Source: Hydra vulgaris
Taxonomy: Eukaryota > Cnidaria > Hydrozoa > Anthoathecata > Hydridae
Assembly: GCF_038396675.1 (NCBI RefSeq)
Contig: NC_088921.1
Span: 48,056,001 to 48,120,000 of the forward strand
Direction of reading: 5' to 3'
Length of the DNA stretch: 64,000 nucleotides
Position 1 is the stretch's first letter. Each line of letters starts with the position of its first letter. The notes under the pieces were generated by a model. It ran no database searches. It was not told where the DNA came from and was given only the letters and a program-made list of their open reading frames with translations. The position numbers and the translations under genes were made by a program. Below are positions 1 to 12,097 of the stretch, in pieces.

Positions 1-224
1 GCATTTGTTATTCCTATTTTCAAAAAATTTTATATAATAACGGGTGTCTCAAAAAGAGTTTAGCGTTTTTATTTGTTAACTTTCTCCTCAAAGATTTGTG
101 ATAACTTTTGTAATAACTAATTTCTTTTATAAAAGACTCAGTTTTCTTTTCTCTCTACGCAGACTTATACGCCGTTCATACTGACGATAAAACAAGTTTT
201 ATTTTAAACACAAGCATTTTGCTA

Positions 225-560
225 AGTTGGACTTGCTCTTGCACCCAACCTTCAATAAATGTCCAATCGTTGTCATGTTGTTTATCTTTCTCTTTTCTAT
301 GAGTTAAATACTATGATGGGCGCTGCTCTGATGAGCTAGCGTCTCTTGTACCATATACTGAAATTTATTCTCGTGTTACTCGTCATTCAATTACGTCTCA
401 CCCTTTTACTGTGACTTTTAGAAGTGCTTTGAAAAAACTTTTTTTCGTCTAGTTTTTTTACGCGAACATCAGTTCTTTGGAACTCGCCCAATGGAATCTT
501 TTAAGTCGTCTGTTAACTGTTATCTTGCTTAATAAACTTCATCTTTTAGTTACTTCAAAT
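225..560 (+). pseudogene. LINE reverse-transcriptase C-terminal relic
   Basis: Frame-shifting translation gives the tail typical of jockey/CR1-group LINE polyproteins. The order is a DELASLVPYTEIYSRVTRHS-like stretch near 320-400, then SHPFTV, then a FF/WNSLP-like block recognisable as QFFGTRPMESFKSSVN just before 520. Several stops and frame changes are present, so it is dead. It appears to be the 3' end of a 5'-truncated copy on the plus strand. The clade resembles the element at 20.1-22 kb. The assignment rests on remembered LINE tail motifs, and the 5' limit is uncertain. Confidence 0.45.
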
Positions 561-1300
561 TCTCATAGTAGTTGCTTGCAGCCTTGTTTTAAGCGAAGAT
601 GTTTAATAAAAACTGACCTTTTCATTTGGCGACGTCATAATTATCTTGTTGTATCTCCACATTTTTGAGTTTGGAGATTTAAAAAAGAAAGACTTTAGGA
701 GACGGCATAAAAATTTTTTTTAAACTTATGTTTTCTCTGCAACTTTTTAATTTGTAACTTAGGTTACAATACAGTTGAAAAACATCATTCTGAGGTACAC
801 AACACTATCAATAACTCAATTTTTTTAAAAAGTGGAGATAGAACAAGATAATTCAAACGTCGCGATTTGTGGACAATTTGATAAAAATTTCGTACTCTAT
901 ATCTTTTTAAGATATTCCGTAATTTTTGATTAAAGTTAATGAAAATTATTCACTTTCTATGTATTGTTTTATTCGTCTCAAAACGTATTTTATTTTGAAT
1001 CGCTATTTAACATTGTTATAAAAGTATAGTATACCGTTATATTACATAGTATTCACATAAGACTTTATTTAAATTAAAATAATTTTGGTCAGCTAAATCT
1101 CTTTCATTTACAACAAAATGGGTGCTTTTAATTTTTTTGCTCCCGTGAACTTTAATCTTCAAGTTTAAAGTTGCCTAAGGGTACCAATCACCCCGCATAT
1201 TTTTTTTTTTGCGTATAAATCATATCATTGCATTTACATGCACAAATTGATTCTTATGCACATAACTGCACTTTAAAATCATTATAAGTTTAGGAATTTT
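561..1300. other. AT-rich stretch, nothing recognised
   Basis: A short open frame overlaps the LINE tail and ends near 668. The rest has homopolymer runs and no coding, RNA or terminal-repeat signal that I can support. Confidence 0.5.
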
Positions 1301-1396
1301 ATTCTGTTTATTGGAATCATTATGTAAAACATCGTATGCATGTGAATTATTCTGTTTATTGGAATCATCATGTAAAACATCGTATGAATGTGAATT
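1301..1396. repeat. Tandem duplication, 48-bp period
   Basis: Two adjacent copies of a unit beginning ATTCTGTTTATTGGAATCAT start at 1301 and 1349. They differ at only a couple of bases, which suggests a recent duplication. Confidence 0.85.
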
Positions 1397-3652
1397 ATTA
1401 TTCCATTTTTAAAAACTTGTAAGTGATCGACCTCAAAAAATAAAAAATAAAAACGCATCAAAATCGACTAAAGTTGAGCAGAATTTATTTAATAAAAAAT
1501 ATTCTTTTTACAATCCAAACTATAGTTGATAGAGCTAATTTTGGACTAAGATTTAAAATTGCCACAATCCATTCGCAAGTGACAAGATAAAGCATTTTTC
1601 CATTCGCAAGTGACAAGATTATCTAAACAAATAAGAAAGACTTAAATTATATAATTTTAAGTTTAAACTTAAGTTATAAAAAGTTTAAATTTAATTCATA
1701 AAAATTACTAAAATAACTTCAAATTAAAAAATTATCCGTTAAATATTGCAATAGACGTTCCCATAAAAACACAGCATGGATTTGTTTATGTTATAACACA
1801 TTTAACATTAAGTAAAAACTTTAATCTAAGATTTAACTCAGTTCTAGTTACCCAAACCGAGGTCTAACCCAACTTTAATTACCTGGACAGGGCAACTAGT
1901 TAAGATGATGTAAGGTACAAGTTAAAAAATAAATTTAGAACTCACCATGGTTACCATTCAATATTATCATTAGTCTTCCTTACATTGCTGTTTGTTTTTT
2001 GTATTATATGATGTTTGGTAGAAGTTACTGAATAACATAAACAGTGTTACCATATAAACCAAATGAATCCAAAAGAATATCACACGCGTACCGTGTTGGC
2101 ACGCGTATATAGAGTTAGCACAAAATGCAAAAATAAGAATAAACTGGCCCTAAATATAAATAAAATTATTTAAAAAACAAAAACAAAACAAAACAAGAAA
2201 TTAAATAAGTAACCTAATATACATATGTATACACATAAACTATGTATACATTTATAATAGTTATATAATAAGGTATATAATACTATATATACATATATAT
2301 ACATGTATAATGGCCTACTTAAGTATACAGCCTTATAATCTGAATTTTTACCGAAAAAATAGGTTTTTTTTTTTGCAGTTTTGAATAAAAGTGTTATAAT
2401 TGTACAATGTAAACTAAAAGTCCTGTTAGTAGAACAAACAATATTGAAAGTTGTCTTGTTGGCTATTTATTAAGCGATTTAAAACAAAATGTAGTGACAC
2501 TATTTTTATTTAATGTCAATGAAGAATTACAAACCATAAGAAGTTACAAAAAGTTTTGTCATTATCGATAAATACTTACGAACCATAAAAAGTTAAATGA
2601 TAAAGATTTGTAAATATGCTAAACTGTATGCCAACTAACTCATCTATTATATGTGCAAAACATTTTCAAGCAAAAAATACTTTAAAAAATTGAAAGCAGG
2701 CTAAAAGATCTTGCTTAATAAAACAATGAGAACTGGCGAAAAGATCCTGCCTAATAAAACAAGAATAGCATGCTAAAAGATTCTGTTTAATTAAAGATTA
2801 TAAACAATATCCACTCTACATCCAAGTATTGTATTAATGTATTTAATATATATTTAAGAGATTCTTGTAATTAGTGATCTGGTCATTTCTGTTTCAGAAT
2901 GTTTAACATTGTAAATACTAAAAAAATATTGAGCACGCAATTTTAAATACATAGCTGGTATGGTATGTAGCTACCAAATGTTAAAACTTAATTATCATGT
3001 TGTATTTTACAAGTTATTGTTTAATACCAGAAGTTATTGGGATACTTAATACCACATTGAGTTATTTAATATCACAAGTTATTGTTTACACACCAGAGGT
3101 TATTGAGAATATTATACAAGTTGCTGAGAGCTTATATAAAAATAGTTTACAAAAGTTGTCTACTATCTTTACACAGTATTTTTTTATAGTCATAAAATGT
3201 TCTGCATATGTATGTTTAAACACTTTCCTACTTATGTACAAAATCATGCAGAATCTTTTTATTTTTGGTTTGATTTAGTTTTTAAAGAACTTACAAAAAA
3301 TAAACAAATAAAGTATACATTATACCACCATTAAAAATTCATTTGAAAGATTTTCCATTGCTTTCTTTATTAAAAATATGCAAAATTATTACTCAAAAGT
3401 GATCCAAATGTTGCAAGATATCTACTTAATATTTGAAGAAATGTATATACCGAAATATATAAGATATTCTGGTGAAACAGGTCTGAACTTTTCGAAAATG
3501 GTATACGATAGAAAATTTTTAAGAACATTCATTGAATAACAATAACATTCCGTACATAATAAAAACTGCCTCAGTATAAAAATTTATAGTAATTGATTGA
3601 GAAATGAAATCATTAAAACATTGACTATATTTTTTTAACAGTGCTGTTGGTG
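1397..3652. other. AT-rich stretch, nothing recognised
   Basis: It holds poly-A/T runs, a TA-rich block near 2217-2310 and a 16-bp local duplication near 1568-1620. An open frame at 2997-3278 has no recognisable domain, no splice context and strongly biased composition, so I do not call it a gene. Confidence 0.5.
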
Positions 3653-3742
3653 TGCAAGCTTATTGTGCAATAATCATGCAAGAACATTCATTAAATAATA
3701 AGAACATTTATTGCAAGCTTATTGTGCAATAATCATGCAAGT
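3653..3742. repeat. Direct repeat pair, 59-bp spacing
   Basis: A 30-bp block beginning TGCAAGCTTATTGTGCAATA occurs at 3653 and again at 3712. A smaller repeat, AGAACATTxATT, lies between them. Confidence 0.8.
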
Positions 3743-4445
3743 AATTTTAAAAGATTTAATAGTTGCTATTAGAAGATAAAAATGACTTTAAAAAAGCTTA
3801 TTTTATTGAGTTGTGGATTCACTTTAAAATGTGATAAACTATCCAGACTTCCCCCATTTGGGTATACTAAGTTCAAAGATGATGTTACAGTTAAATAGGA
3901 AATTATTTTAACAGCAGATTTATATAAAACCTCAAAACTTACAAATAAATTTATGTTAAATCCAGGAAAACTTATTATTATAATTAATAATCAGTAAGTT
4001 CGAACAGCATCAGTAGATGATTAACTTTTGTTTACTTAAAAGATGTTTTGTGCTCCAAATGAGTTACTAAAATAAAAAGTCTATTAAAGAATGATGATAT
4101 CAAATAAATTAGCAATTAATTTTGGGGCTTAATGGTAAGACTAATTTTGTCTTCTTCTAGCCCCAGTCATGTAAATTTTTCTTTTATTAATTACGATTGT
4201 AAAATTTTTTTACTAACTGGCAAATACATAACATTATTATTAAAAATATTTTTAACAGTCATACTCTTTGAAGATATCTCTGTCAAAAGTAGCAGAGAAG
4301 GCATCTTCCATATCCATATCACAGGTTATATAGCCAAAGGTTTAAAGAAGGTTTAAATGTTAGCAGATAAACAATATATTGACAATTTACTTTTGTGAAT
4401 CTTTTTCAATTTTATATTTTATTTTTATGTATACTTTTAATTAAT

Positions 4446-4552
4446 ACTGGTTTGTCATTCTGAACAACTGCTCAGTTTGTTTTGAATTTATTTTGCTTAA
4501 TAAAAACTGTTCTGAGCATCTGATACTGAGAATAAATCTCTAACAAACCAGT
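4446..4552. mobile_element. Short inverted-repeat element, possible MITE
   Basis: ACTGGTTTGT at 4446 is the exact reverse complement of ACAAACCAGT ending at 4552, and AAT flanks both ends as a possible 3-bp target duplication. Weaker inner complementarity (GAACAACTGCTCAG against CTGTTCTGAGC) would let the 107 bp fold on itself. There is no coding capacity. A chance palindrome in AT-rich DNA is possible but less likely given the two nested matches. Confidence 0.4.
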
Positions 4553-5242
4553 AATATATTACAATAATATATTTTACATATAACTAGTATATTTTTTAGT
4601 ATTAAAAAAAAGTAATTACTTATAAAAGTTGTGTGGATATTATAGTTAGTTTGAAGTGTACTTTTTTTTTAGAGTTATTATAAATATAAAGTTAACATAA
4701 GATGTTTTAATTAATGCAGATTATTTGACAACAACATGCAATATTTTCATAGATTTTTCTAACATATTTAACATATTAAAAAAACTTGGCTCTTTTTTGT
4801 TTGCATAAGTACTCTCTTATATTTGGCAATTAAAGTTTGCAGTAGAATCAACCAATAATCATAAAGCTCAGAACATTTAAGAACTTTACTTTGTCATTTG
4901 ATAAAATTATATTCATCAAAAATGTAAGGTTTTCAGTTTGCTCAATTACATTTATTTCATGCTGTCTAATTGGAAAATAGGATTTGATCTTCTAGCACCG
5001 GATGTAACCAAGTTTGGTAAAATAAATGTTTACACAGTAATAATAATATGGACCACTGAAAAAATATGAACCACTATGGACCACTGAGTGTGAAAATGAA
5101 GAAAAATACAGGCACAAAAAAATTACTTATTTAAAAAAGTATAGAAAACTTTTCTTCTTAAAAAAAGCCCATCATTTTTAAAAGTTAAGAAACTTATTGA
5201 ACATCGTGTATATAATTATTAATAAAGATAAAACAATTTTAC
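4553..5242 (-). other. 3' side of the elongase gene; terminal exon not found
   Basis: The elongase exon at 5243-5370 ends in phase 0 with a GTAAAA donor, so at least one more exon must follow at lower coordinates. ELOVL proteins normally continue with a hydrophobic helix pair and an NFYxxxY-like segment. I scanned 2.9-5.2 kb on the minus strand for this and found no convincing match. The exon may be diverged, outside the scanned part, or lost. Confidence 0.4.
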
Positions 5243-5370
5243 CATTTGCATTCTAGTAAGATATTTTTTCCACCATAAATATTTTTGCATGTGTGGACCA
5301 ACAGCAGCCAACATGTAGTAGGTATACATAACAGCATGTATGAAAGTGTTAAAAATTGGACCAATTGTAG
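5243..5370 (-). CDS. Very-long-chain fatty acid elongase, core exon
   Basis: This exon encodes 42 residues of the conserved ELOVL core, with [19 protein letters not shown] followed by [14 protein letters not shown]. The family signature here is N-S/T-x-x-H-x-x-M-Y-x-Y-Y, part of the active-site helix bundle of the ER condensing enzyme that extends acyl-CoA with malonyl-CoA. The acceptor is CTTTAG before 5370 and the donor is GTAAAA after 5243. Phases match the histidine-box exon upstream: that exon ends with one base of a codon and this one supplies two. It is intact with no stops. The minus-strand order with the other two exons supports one gene. Confidence 0.85.
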
Positions 5371-5735
5371 CTAAAGCGGTAAAAATAATCAGAAAATATA
5401 ATCAGAATAAAAATTGAACAAAAACACTAATGCTCCTTAATTATATTCTCTTTAACAATAAATTTAACCAAAGTTATCATTATGATATAAATTTATTTGC
5501 AACAACTGCAATAATATCATATCACAATGCACTATTATCATATTACAATGCACTATTAAATAATTCATATTTTCATCATTAAAAAGTATGCCATTATCAA
5601 AGTAAAAAATCTAGTGCAATGCAACCAAGGCTGTTGCTGAGGTTCATTCACTAATGGACTACTACTAACTTAATTATGGTTAATAGCAGCAGGTTAATTA
5701 CAACTCTAAACTAAAATTTCTTATAATGAACTTAC
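5371..5735 (-). other. Elongase intron
   Basis: A short AT-rich intron with GTAAGT donor and TTTAG acceptor. It contains a degenerate tandem of ATCATATxACAATGCACTATT near 5505-5555. Confidence 0.75.
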
Positions 5736-5850
5736 AAGCTCCTCCAGGAGCAAACTTAATCAAGCCCCATTGAAGAAGTAACATTGAAACATGATGGTAT
5801 GTGTGTAGAAATGATATTTGGTTATTCTTCTTTCGGACCACGAAGAAAAA
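5736..5850 (-). CDS. Very-long-chain fatty acid elongase, histidine-box exon
   Basis: This exon carries 38 codons plus one base. It starts with FFFVVRKK, equivalent to the D-T-V/I-F-F-V-L-R-K-K block of the family. It then has FLHTYHHVSM, which contains the diagnostic H-x-x-H-H box, and W-G-L-I-K-F-A-P-G-G, matching the P-G-G that follows the box in ELOVL proteins. The three histidines are intact, so the exon could encode an active enzyme. The acceptor AAAATAG precedes 5850 and the donor GTAAGT follows 5736. The protein would be a multi-pass ER membrane enzyme. Which ELOVL subtype (saturated, monounsaturated or polyunsaturated substrate) cannot be decided from this fragment. Confidence 0.9.
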
Positions 5851-6746
5851 CTATTTTTTCAAAAAAATTCAGAAATATAAAAATAATAAAAAATCCATAT
5901 ATCACAATATGAAAAGAAATAAAAAACAACATAAAAACACTAACAAAGAGCATTAAAATGATTTACTGTGTCAATAAATTCTAAAAACTTCGAAAAGAAA
6001 TACCACCAATGAACATCTATTAGCTAAAAAAAAAAAAAAAACAGCTCAAATAAAGATCTATTTTATAAATGATTAATATTATTATTATATTACAAATGTA
6101 TTCTAATGTGTATATACAATTTTTTTACACAACATTATGTCAAGATGGCAGGTGCACTTTTTTCTACTTTTTCTTAATTTTTCTTTATAAATCTAGTTAT
6201 TAATAAGTAGCAGTCGATAAAAATCTTCTTTAGAATTTTCCATAAGAACTAACCATCTTTTTGGCCATGAAAATTTAAATTAAGAAGACAAACTTCAAGT
6301 TCTGTATAAACTTTAAATCTATAGAAATCTATAGAAAGCATAATAAAACATAGTAATTCATAAAATATTTGTTATTTTCTTTAAATTTCAAAATATTAAG
6401 TGATTTAATAAATTTGTTGTTAGGTACTAACTGTGTGGTTGAGTCAACCAAATCCACTATATTTTAGAGAAGGATAATAACTTAAATATATTTAGTAGAC
6501 TTTCTAAAAACAACAAGAAAAAGAGCAAAATAAGATTTTTCAAAAGAACAAAACTATTTGGGTTAAATTTAGTCTAACTTTTTTGGACTTAACCTGCATG
6601 AACTGAAACTGTCAAATCCAATAAAAAATGAGTTAAGAATGTATCTTAATAAACCCAGACATATCAGAACCTGTTTAAGTTTGTTATACAAAATTATACA
6701 ATCTTTTAGCATATACTAAAATAAGTATGTACTTAAAGATTTTGAA
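5851..6746 (-). other. Elongase intron, lower part
   Basis: AT-rich, with a poly-A run near 6030. An internal elongase exon encoding the W-Y-Y-F-S-K-x-x-E-F-x-D-T region should lie between 5850 and 10185. I could not find it here. Confidence 0.4.
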
Positions 6747-6905
6747 ATGCGTTGACTCCTTAATTTGAAATATGCAAGTAAACTCCTTAATTTTAAAACG
6801 TGATAGTTAATTCCTTAATTATGAAATGTTTGAAATGTGCAAGTTAACTCCTTAATTTTAAAATGTGAGAGTTAACTCCTCAATTTTGAAATGTGAGAGT
6901 TAATG
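6747..6905. repeat. Degenerate tandem repeat, about 33-bp unit
   Basis: About five imperfect copies of a unit containing TTAACTCCTTAATTTTGAAA and TGTGxxAG follow one another. Divergence between copies suggests an old array. It lies in the large elongase intron. Confidence 0.7.
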
Positions 6906-7039
6906 TCAAAATAAAATGCAGAAAATCAGAACTTAAAGTTGCTATCAATCAATCAAAAAATAAAAAGTAATAGAATTTTAGTTTTTAATAAGTAAACACT
7001 TTGATTTGTAATAAGTTGCCATAATCTAATTTAGTTTTA

Positions 7040-7350
7040 GTACTTTATAGGGAGTTTAAAGAACAATAAGTGAATCTGGTAGAGTGTGTCTAAAAAGATT
7101 GAGGTGGTTTAAACATGTAGAGCATAAAGATGCAGATGATTGGGTATCATCTGCATCTTTATGCTCTACATAGAGAGCCATTTTAGGAGATAGAAGTAAG
7201 AAAGAAGGTGGAGGAAGAAGTAGGAAAACTTGTAGAAAGTGCATTACAGGTAATGAAAAAAAACACTTCAGTTAAGGAAAAAAAAAATGCTTCAAGATGG
7301 AGAAATGGCATTATGAGAAACACCAAACTAGTGCAAACAAGAAAACAAGG
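7040..7350 (+). pseudogene. LINE 3'-end relic with inserted palindrome
   Basis: The plus strand reads RVCLKRLRWFKHVEHKDADD, then, after an interruption, GGGRSRKTCRKCI, and later RWRNGIMRN. These match in order the LINE tail of form R-R-W-x-G-H-V-x-R-x-D-D, G-R-x-R-x-x-W, and W-R-x-x-I. The interruption is a perfect 24-bp inverted duplication (7116-7139 against 7147-7170) that copies the 'EHKDADD' coding segment backwards. The copy is dead and sits in an elongase intron. Confidence 0.55.
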
Positions 7351-9001
7351 AAATTACCTTTTATTAGTTATTTAAAATTTTTACAAACATGTATTTCGAA
7401 ACAACCAGGTGTATTTTGAAAATACTAAATATTCATAACTTCTAAAATATTTCAGACTAATATATTTTGAAAAATGTCTAAAATATTTGTATGGTTTATA
7501 ATAAGCTACTTTATTCACTTTGTCAACACATCAACGAAGGGAATAAAGTAGCCTATTATATAAGTAATTTATAATCAATTTTATATAACGTAAGCTATAT
7601 CTTCATTTTTTACACATTTTTAGTTTCACTTTACAGTAAAATGGTTGCCTTACTTTTTTTTATTATTTTCTCTTGTTAATTAAAAGCATTTTTTTCGAAG
7701 TGTTTTTTTTGTTTGTTTAATTTTTATTATTGAAATTTTTTTATTAAATTTTTTTAAAACCTTTAGAAATTTTGCCAATATTTATGAAGTCATTTCAATG
7801 AATAAATCTTAGTAACTCGTTTAACAATTTAAATAAACTATAATTATCATTAGCACATTTTTCTGTTGAGTTATCAAGAAAACAGTAATTTTTATTGTGA
7901 CATTTTATAAAACAGCAGTCTTCTTGTATTAAATATTCAGTTTCAATTATCGTAACTTTTTAGTGCTAAAAATAAACTACTGTACTAGATAAAACTTTAT
8001 ATCATCTTTGCTAAAATTTCTTACTTTCTACAGCTACACTTGGTTTCTATTTTAAACATGATTCCTTGAACTTGGTAATAAAATTTAAAAACAGGAACAT
8101 TTTTGTGCGCTGTAAAGCATAAGTGAATCAAAAGTATTACTTTTAAAGCACAAAGTATTTTTTTATTTACTAAGTTCATTAAGTATGAATCAAAAATTGA
8201 CTGAAACTGAAAATGAAAATTAAACTAAAAGTTTTTTTTAAATTGACAAGTCAATACAAACAGTTTTTATTTTGTGCACTGATTTAAAATGTAAGGTGTG
8301 TTTTAATATTTAAAACTACTTTTGGGAAAAAATTAAGACATTTTAGGTTAGAGGAATAACAAACTTTTGAGTCCGGGAGCCTATAATGTATAGCATACAT
8401 TTCCAGGCTTAAAAATAATAGGCACCAAGTCATTAAATCTCATGGACTATTTTCTTATTGCAGATCATATGTCTACAAACATTATTTACAACTCCTGGAC
8501 ACCAGAGACCAGGAAAAATAGAGATTAAACGCCACTGGATAATCTTAACAACAATTTGTTTTTAATTTGCTAAATTACTTTGCAAAAATTTAGGACCTTT
8601 TTCTTTTTGGATCTTTCATTAGCTATGGGATCAATGATTCACTCCTACAGGTAACTCACTCCTGCTCATTCCTCTAATAATTTAAAGTATTTAATAAGCT
8701 TACTTTGTCTTATCTAAATTTTCTTTTATTTAGTTAAAAAAAAAACTTTTATAATTTAAGTATATACTTAAAAATAATTTTGAAAACATTTAAACTTTTG
8801 AAAAAAGTCTGTTTTTATCCACTAAATGTGTTCTGTATAACAAATAGTAAATTTTTAAATTTAGCTCATAAGAATTAAAATTAGGAGTTGCCGAAGACTG
8901 CTGAACATTTGATGGGTCATACAAAACATAGGTATGGAGTAGTAAAATTTTATTTTAAAATATATAAAGTATAATGTATTTCACCTTTTATTTTATTTTA
9001 A
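7351..9001 (-). other. Elongase intron, no recognisable element
   Basis: AT-rich. Motif AGGAGTGA/TCACTCCT recurs here (about 8640-8670) and again at 10548-10740 in the opposite orientation, which may mark a decayed element pair. The missing internal elongase exon could be in this stretch, but I could not find it. Confidence 0.4.
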
Positions 9002-9274
9002 TTTTTTTTTTTTTGTTATTCACCTCCTCAAGGCCGAGAAGGCCACTACAGATGAGGAGGCTACTTAATAGTGGTTATAACCCTCTCTCAACTCTATAAC
9101 TCCGAAACATGAACCTTGACAAACAAGGCCGCTGCGTGGAGAAACAAGTTGAGCGTGGTACTACCAGGGACGTGGTGGGGATCGAACTCGGAACCCCTCG
9201 CTTATGAAGCGAGTGCTTTACCACTACCGCATTACCTACTAGCGAGTGCTTACCACTTACACCACTACCGCACC
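9002..9274 (-). mobile_element. tRNA-derived SINE, family A, with duplicated head
   Basis: Read on the minus strand it starts with GCGGTAGTGG-type A-box sequence, a clover-like anticodon arm with loop TTCATAA (CAT), and a B box around GAGTTCGATCCCC. It continues through a body shared with copies at 12.1 and 46.2 kb (CTCAACTTGTTTCTCC, CAAGGTTCATGTTTCGGAG, GGCCTTGAGGAGGTGAATAA) and a poly-A tail, seen as T-run 9002-9014. The head is partly duplicated: a second A-box-like block lies at about 9225-9274. It is transcribed by RNA polymerase III if active and mobilised by a LINE. It lies in the elongase intron. Confidence 0.8.
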
Positions 9275-10051
9275 TGTTTTCAAAATAAAAATATTCATTT
9301 AAAAAAATCTCATAAAGAATTGTCGAAAACTTACACGAATGGTCAACAGTCTGGTGTCATTTTCCTCAACATGCTGACACAATAAATTAAAAGTTGTATT
9401 CAAAAAGATACTGACTAAAAACTAAAAAAAAAATTAAATTAAAAAAGATGCTGGTTTAAAACTAAAAACAAAAAATAAATTAACACAAAAATATTAACAA
9501 ATTCAAAAAAAAAAATACTGGATTTCACTTCCTTTTTTTTTTTTATTTTTATTCATTTATTTTACCATAAAATTAAAAATTAAAAAGTTAATTACAATTT
9601 AAAAAATTAAGTTCACTGCTCTTTATTTATAGTTTTTTTTTCTTTTCTCAATTTTTAAATTAACACCTCCACCATTTACAATGCCATTACAATAGTTAAA
9701 GTTTTCAATATTCAAATTTAATTAAGTTTTCAAATTTCATCAAAAAAAAAGTTAAGCTTTCAAATTTCATCAATAGGCTTTGTGTATAGCTATAATTCTT
9801 TTATTATACATTTTATTTTCTTAAGTTGTTTTAGCATTTATAATAATTTTAATTTGTACAAAATTTTATTTATTTTCTCTTACACTAACTATACTGTGCC
9901 AGTAATCACATTAAGTATGCAATTTGTCATTTTTATTATAAAAACAAATAATTAGATGAAATTTTAAAACTACTTAAAAAAATGTTTTATGAAGAAAATT
10001 TTATTTTATTTAGTCAGTAATTAATATTTTTTTAAATAATTGCTACTACAC

Positions 10052-10095
10052 TTATTATTATTATTATTATTATTGTTATTATTATTATTATTATT
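10052..10095. repeat. (ATT)n microsatellite
   Basis: About 14 ATT triplets with one G interruption, inside the elongase intron close to the first exon. Confidence 0.9.
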
Positions 10096-10184
10096 GAATA
10101 TAACTATTAGCAATTATCAAAATTCACAATGTGTTCATTAATAAATAAAAATTCCTCTTAAAAAATAAATAAAATAACTTATAC

Positions 10185-10424
10185 CTCCCATAGCATCCAG
10201 ATAGAAAATAAAACAGAAAGAAAATTATAGATAATTAGCACCATACGTAGATTTAAAGCTTTTCTATTTCTCATAAACTTGGGTCCAGCAAAAACCATTA
10301 TTAAATAAAAAACTATAGAAATCATTACGAACTTAGGGTCTCTAACAAACAAATAGTTGGCTGTTCTAGAATCTCCGGCATCAAGAACATTAAAATAATA
10401 TTGCCTAAAATGTTGGACTAACAT
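10185..10424 (-). CDS. Very-long-chain fatty acid elongase, first coding exon
   Basis: The 80-residue reading starts at ATG 10424. It holds the typical ELOVL N-terminus: R-T-A-N-Y-L-F-V-R-D-P near residues 20-30, a first membrane helix (VMISIVFYLIMVFAG), then G-P-K-F-M-R-N-R-K-A-L-N-L-R, matching G-P-x-x-M-x-x-R-x-P-x-x-L, and a second helix ILFNF-like (VLIIYNFLSVLFSIWML). The exon ends in phase 0 at a GTATAAGT donor. Upstream, TTGTTTACAG (about 38-47 bases before the ATG) is a good acceptor, either of a 5'-UTR intron or of spliced-leader addition, which Hydra uses. The substrate is acyl-CoA in the ER membrane. Confidence 0.85.
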
Positions 10425-12097
10425 TTCAGAATAAAAACCACAATGCTATGATTCTTTTTCTGTAAACAAAATTAAAAAAAAGCATTATTAAGTGAATTCA
10501 AAATAACTTAAAGAAATATAGAACCACAATTAAATTAAATATAGGAACACAGGTAGGAGTGAGCCAATTTTTTAAAACAAATATCAAGAAAACCAAAAGT
10601 GAGAAAAATATTCATAAAAGCAATAAAAGAAATTATCAAAAAATCTTTCAATTTTTATAGACTAAACAATAATGCACATGTACCTACTGATTCACTCTGA
10701 CCCATACACATTTAGGAGTGAACCAAACAAATGATAGGAGTGAGTAATTAATTTTATTTATTTAAAAGTTAAAGTTAGGTGTTGTCTTCATTAGGTAAAT
10801 AACAAATAATTGAAAAAAATGTAAAATACACTAAGAACTAGTGAGCCACTGTTCTAACCACAAATAAATTGCTCATTCCTTCCCAAGCTGTGTAACTATA
10901 TTAAAATATTAAATGTACAATAGATATGTAGTTTATGCATTAAAAAACACTTTGTTTTAGATACTATATTGTTTATTACTTAAATGATTATAAAACATTC
11001 TGGTCACTTGCATTCAAAATTTAACATAATAAACTTGTTAAACTCTTTCGATCAATAGACAAACCAAGTTTAACATTTTTGTCTAAATGTAATCCTCTCA
11101 CCCCCTAAAGGGAAAAGAAAGGGGGGAAAGGAGTCCTAATAAACAGGTGGGTGGGAATTTTTAATTTTGAGATACATTTTCTTTGTTTATAACAAGTAAA
11201 ATTTGATAAGTAGGGGGAGAGGGTCTTAAAAAGCTCAAGGTAACCTCATGGGAAAATTTTTGAATATCAATGTCCGTGTATTAAGCACCTAAGAGTTGTA
11301 CTCTTTTTTTTTTGATTTTTTATAATTCCTGTTTTACAAGTAGCAAATTTTAGTAAATTTGACCTTTTTTTTTTCTGTTAAAGAAAAGACCACTCTTAAA
11401 TTTTATTTTAACAACTCTAACTAAACTGTCCAGGACAACATCTAAAAATATATGTATATTGAGCTACATCAGCATTTTTGTAATTAAACTTGCCCCAATA
11501 CAATTTCAGTAAAGGTTAAACTTTTAGATTTTAGGTTTATTTTTAAATTTTTTAAGTTGTTTTATTGGATTCCTTGCCTCAAAATATATAAGCGTACAAA
11601 TTTTTCCGTTGTACACGGAATAGAAACAAAGACCAAAGCCATTTTTTAAAATAGCAGGCTTTTGTTGGTTCAAGGCAAAGTATCTTTGAAACCATTTGCA
11701 ATTAGATGATGAAATTTGGGGGATCTTGATAGCTTATTAAAATCTTTGAGTTGTGTAAAAATTAGCAAAATCTAATACTTAGGGTTGCATGTCCTTGATG
11801 TTTTGATATGGGTATTGCCCTTTTAAAAGAAAATTTTAAAAACTAGAGAAATAAGCATATTTTCTGTTATTTCAGAAAAATATTTATAATAACAAGTTGG
11901 TAAATTTAAGTTTTGATAAAATAGATCTGAGAAAAAGCAATCATAAAAAGTAGTAGTTGGTTCATTGATTATGCTATTGTCAAAGAGGTAAAGATGACTT
12001 CAGAAGCTTTTGTTAAAAGAGTAAAAAATATTTTTTTAACTTTAAGTATTTTATAATTTTAAGCTATAATTTTATACTTTTATTTTAAATTTATTTT
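10425..12097. other. Upstream of elongase; AT-rich, no gene seen
   Basis: This would hold the elongase 5' UTR and promoter region. It contains several AGGAGTGA motifs (10548-10740) and a short purine/G-rich patch near 11100-11230. No coding signal or clear core promoter element could be supported. Confidence 0.4.

Noticed and set aside
329-360. CTGATGAG resembling a hammerhead ribozyme core
   Set aside because: No following stem II with GAAA and no matching cleavage site. The stretch translates as part of a LINE tail.
2997-3278. 93-codon open frame
   Set aside because: No domain, no splice context, repeated ILE/TYR composition typical of AT-rich DNA.
4800-4920. Candidate last exon of the elongase
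   Set aside because: The minus strand gives KFLNVLSFMIIG then a stop; it lacks the expected family motifs and a good acceptor.
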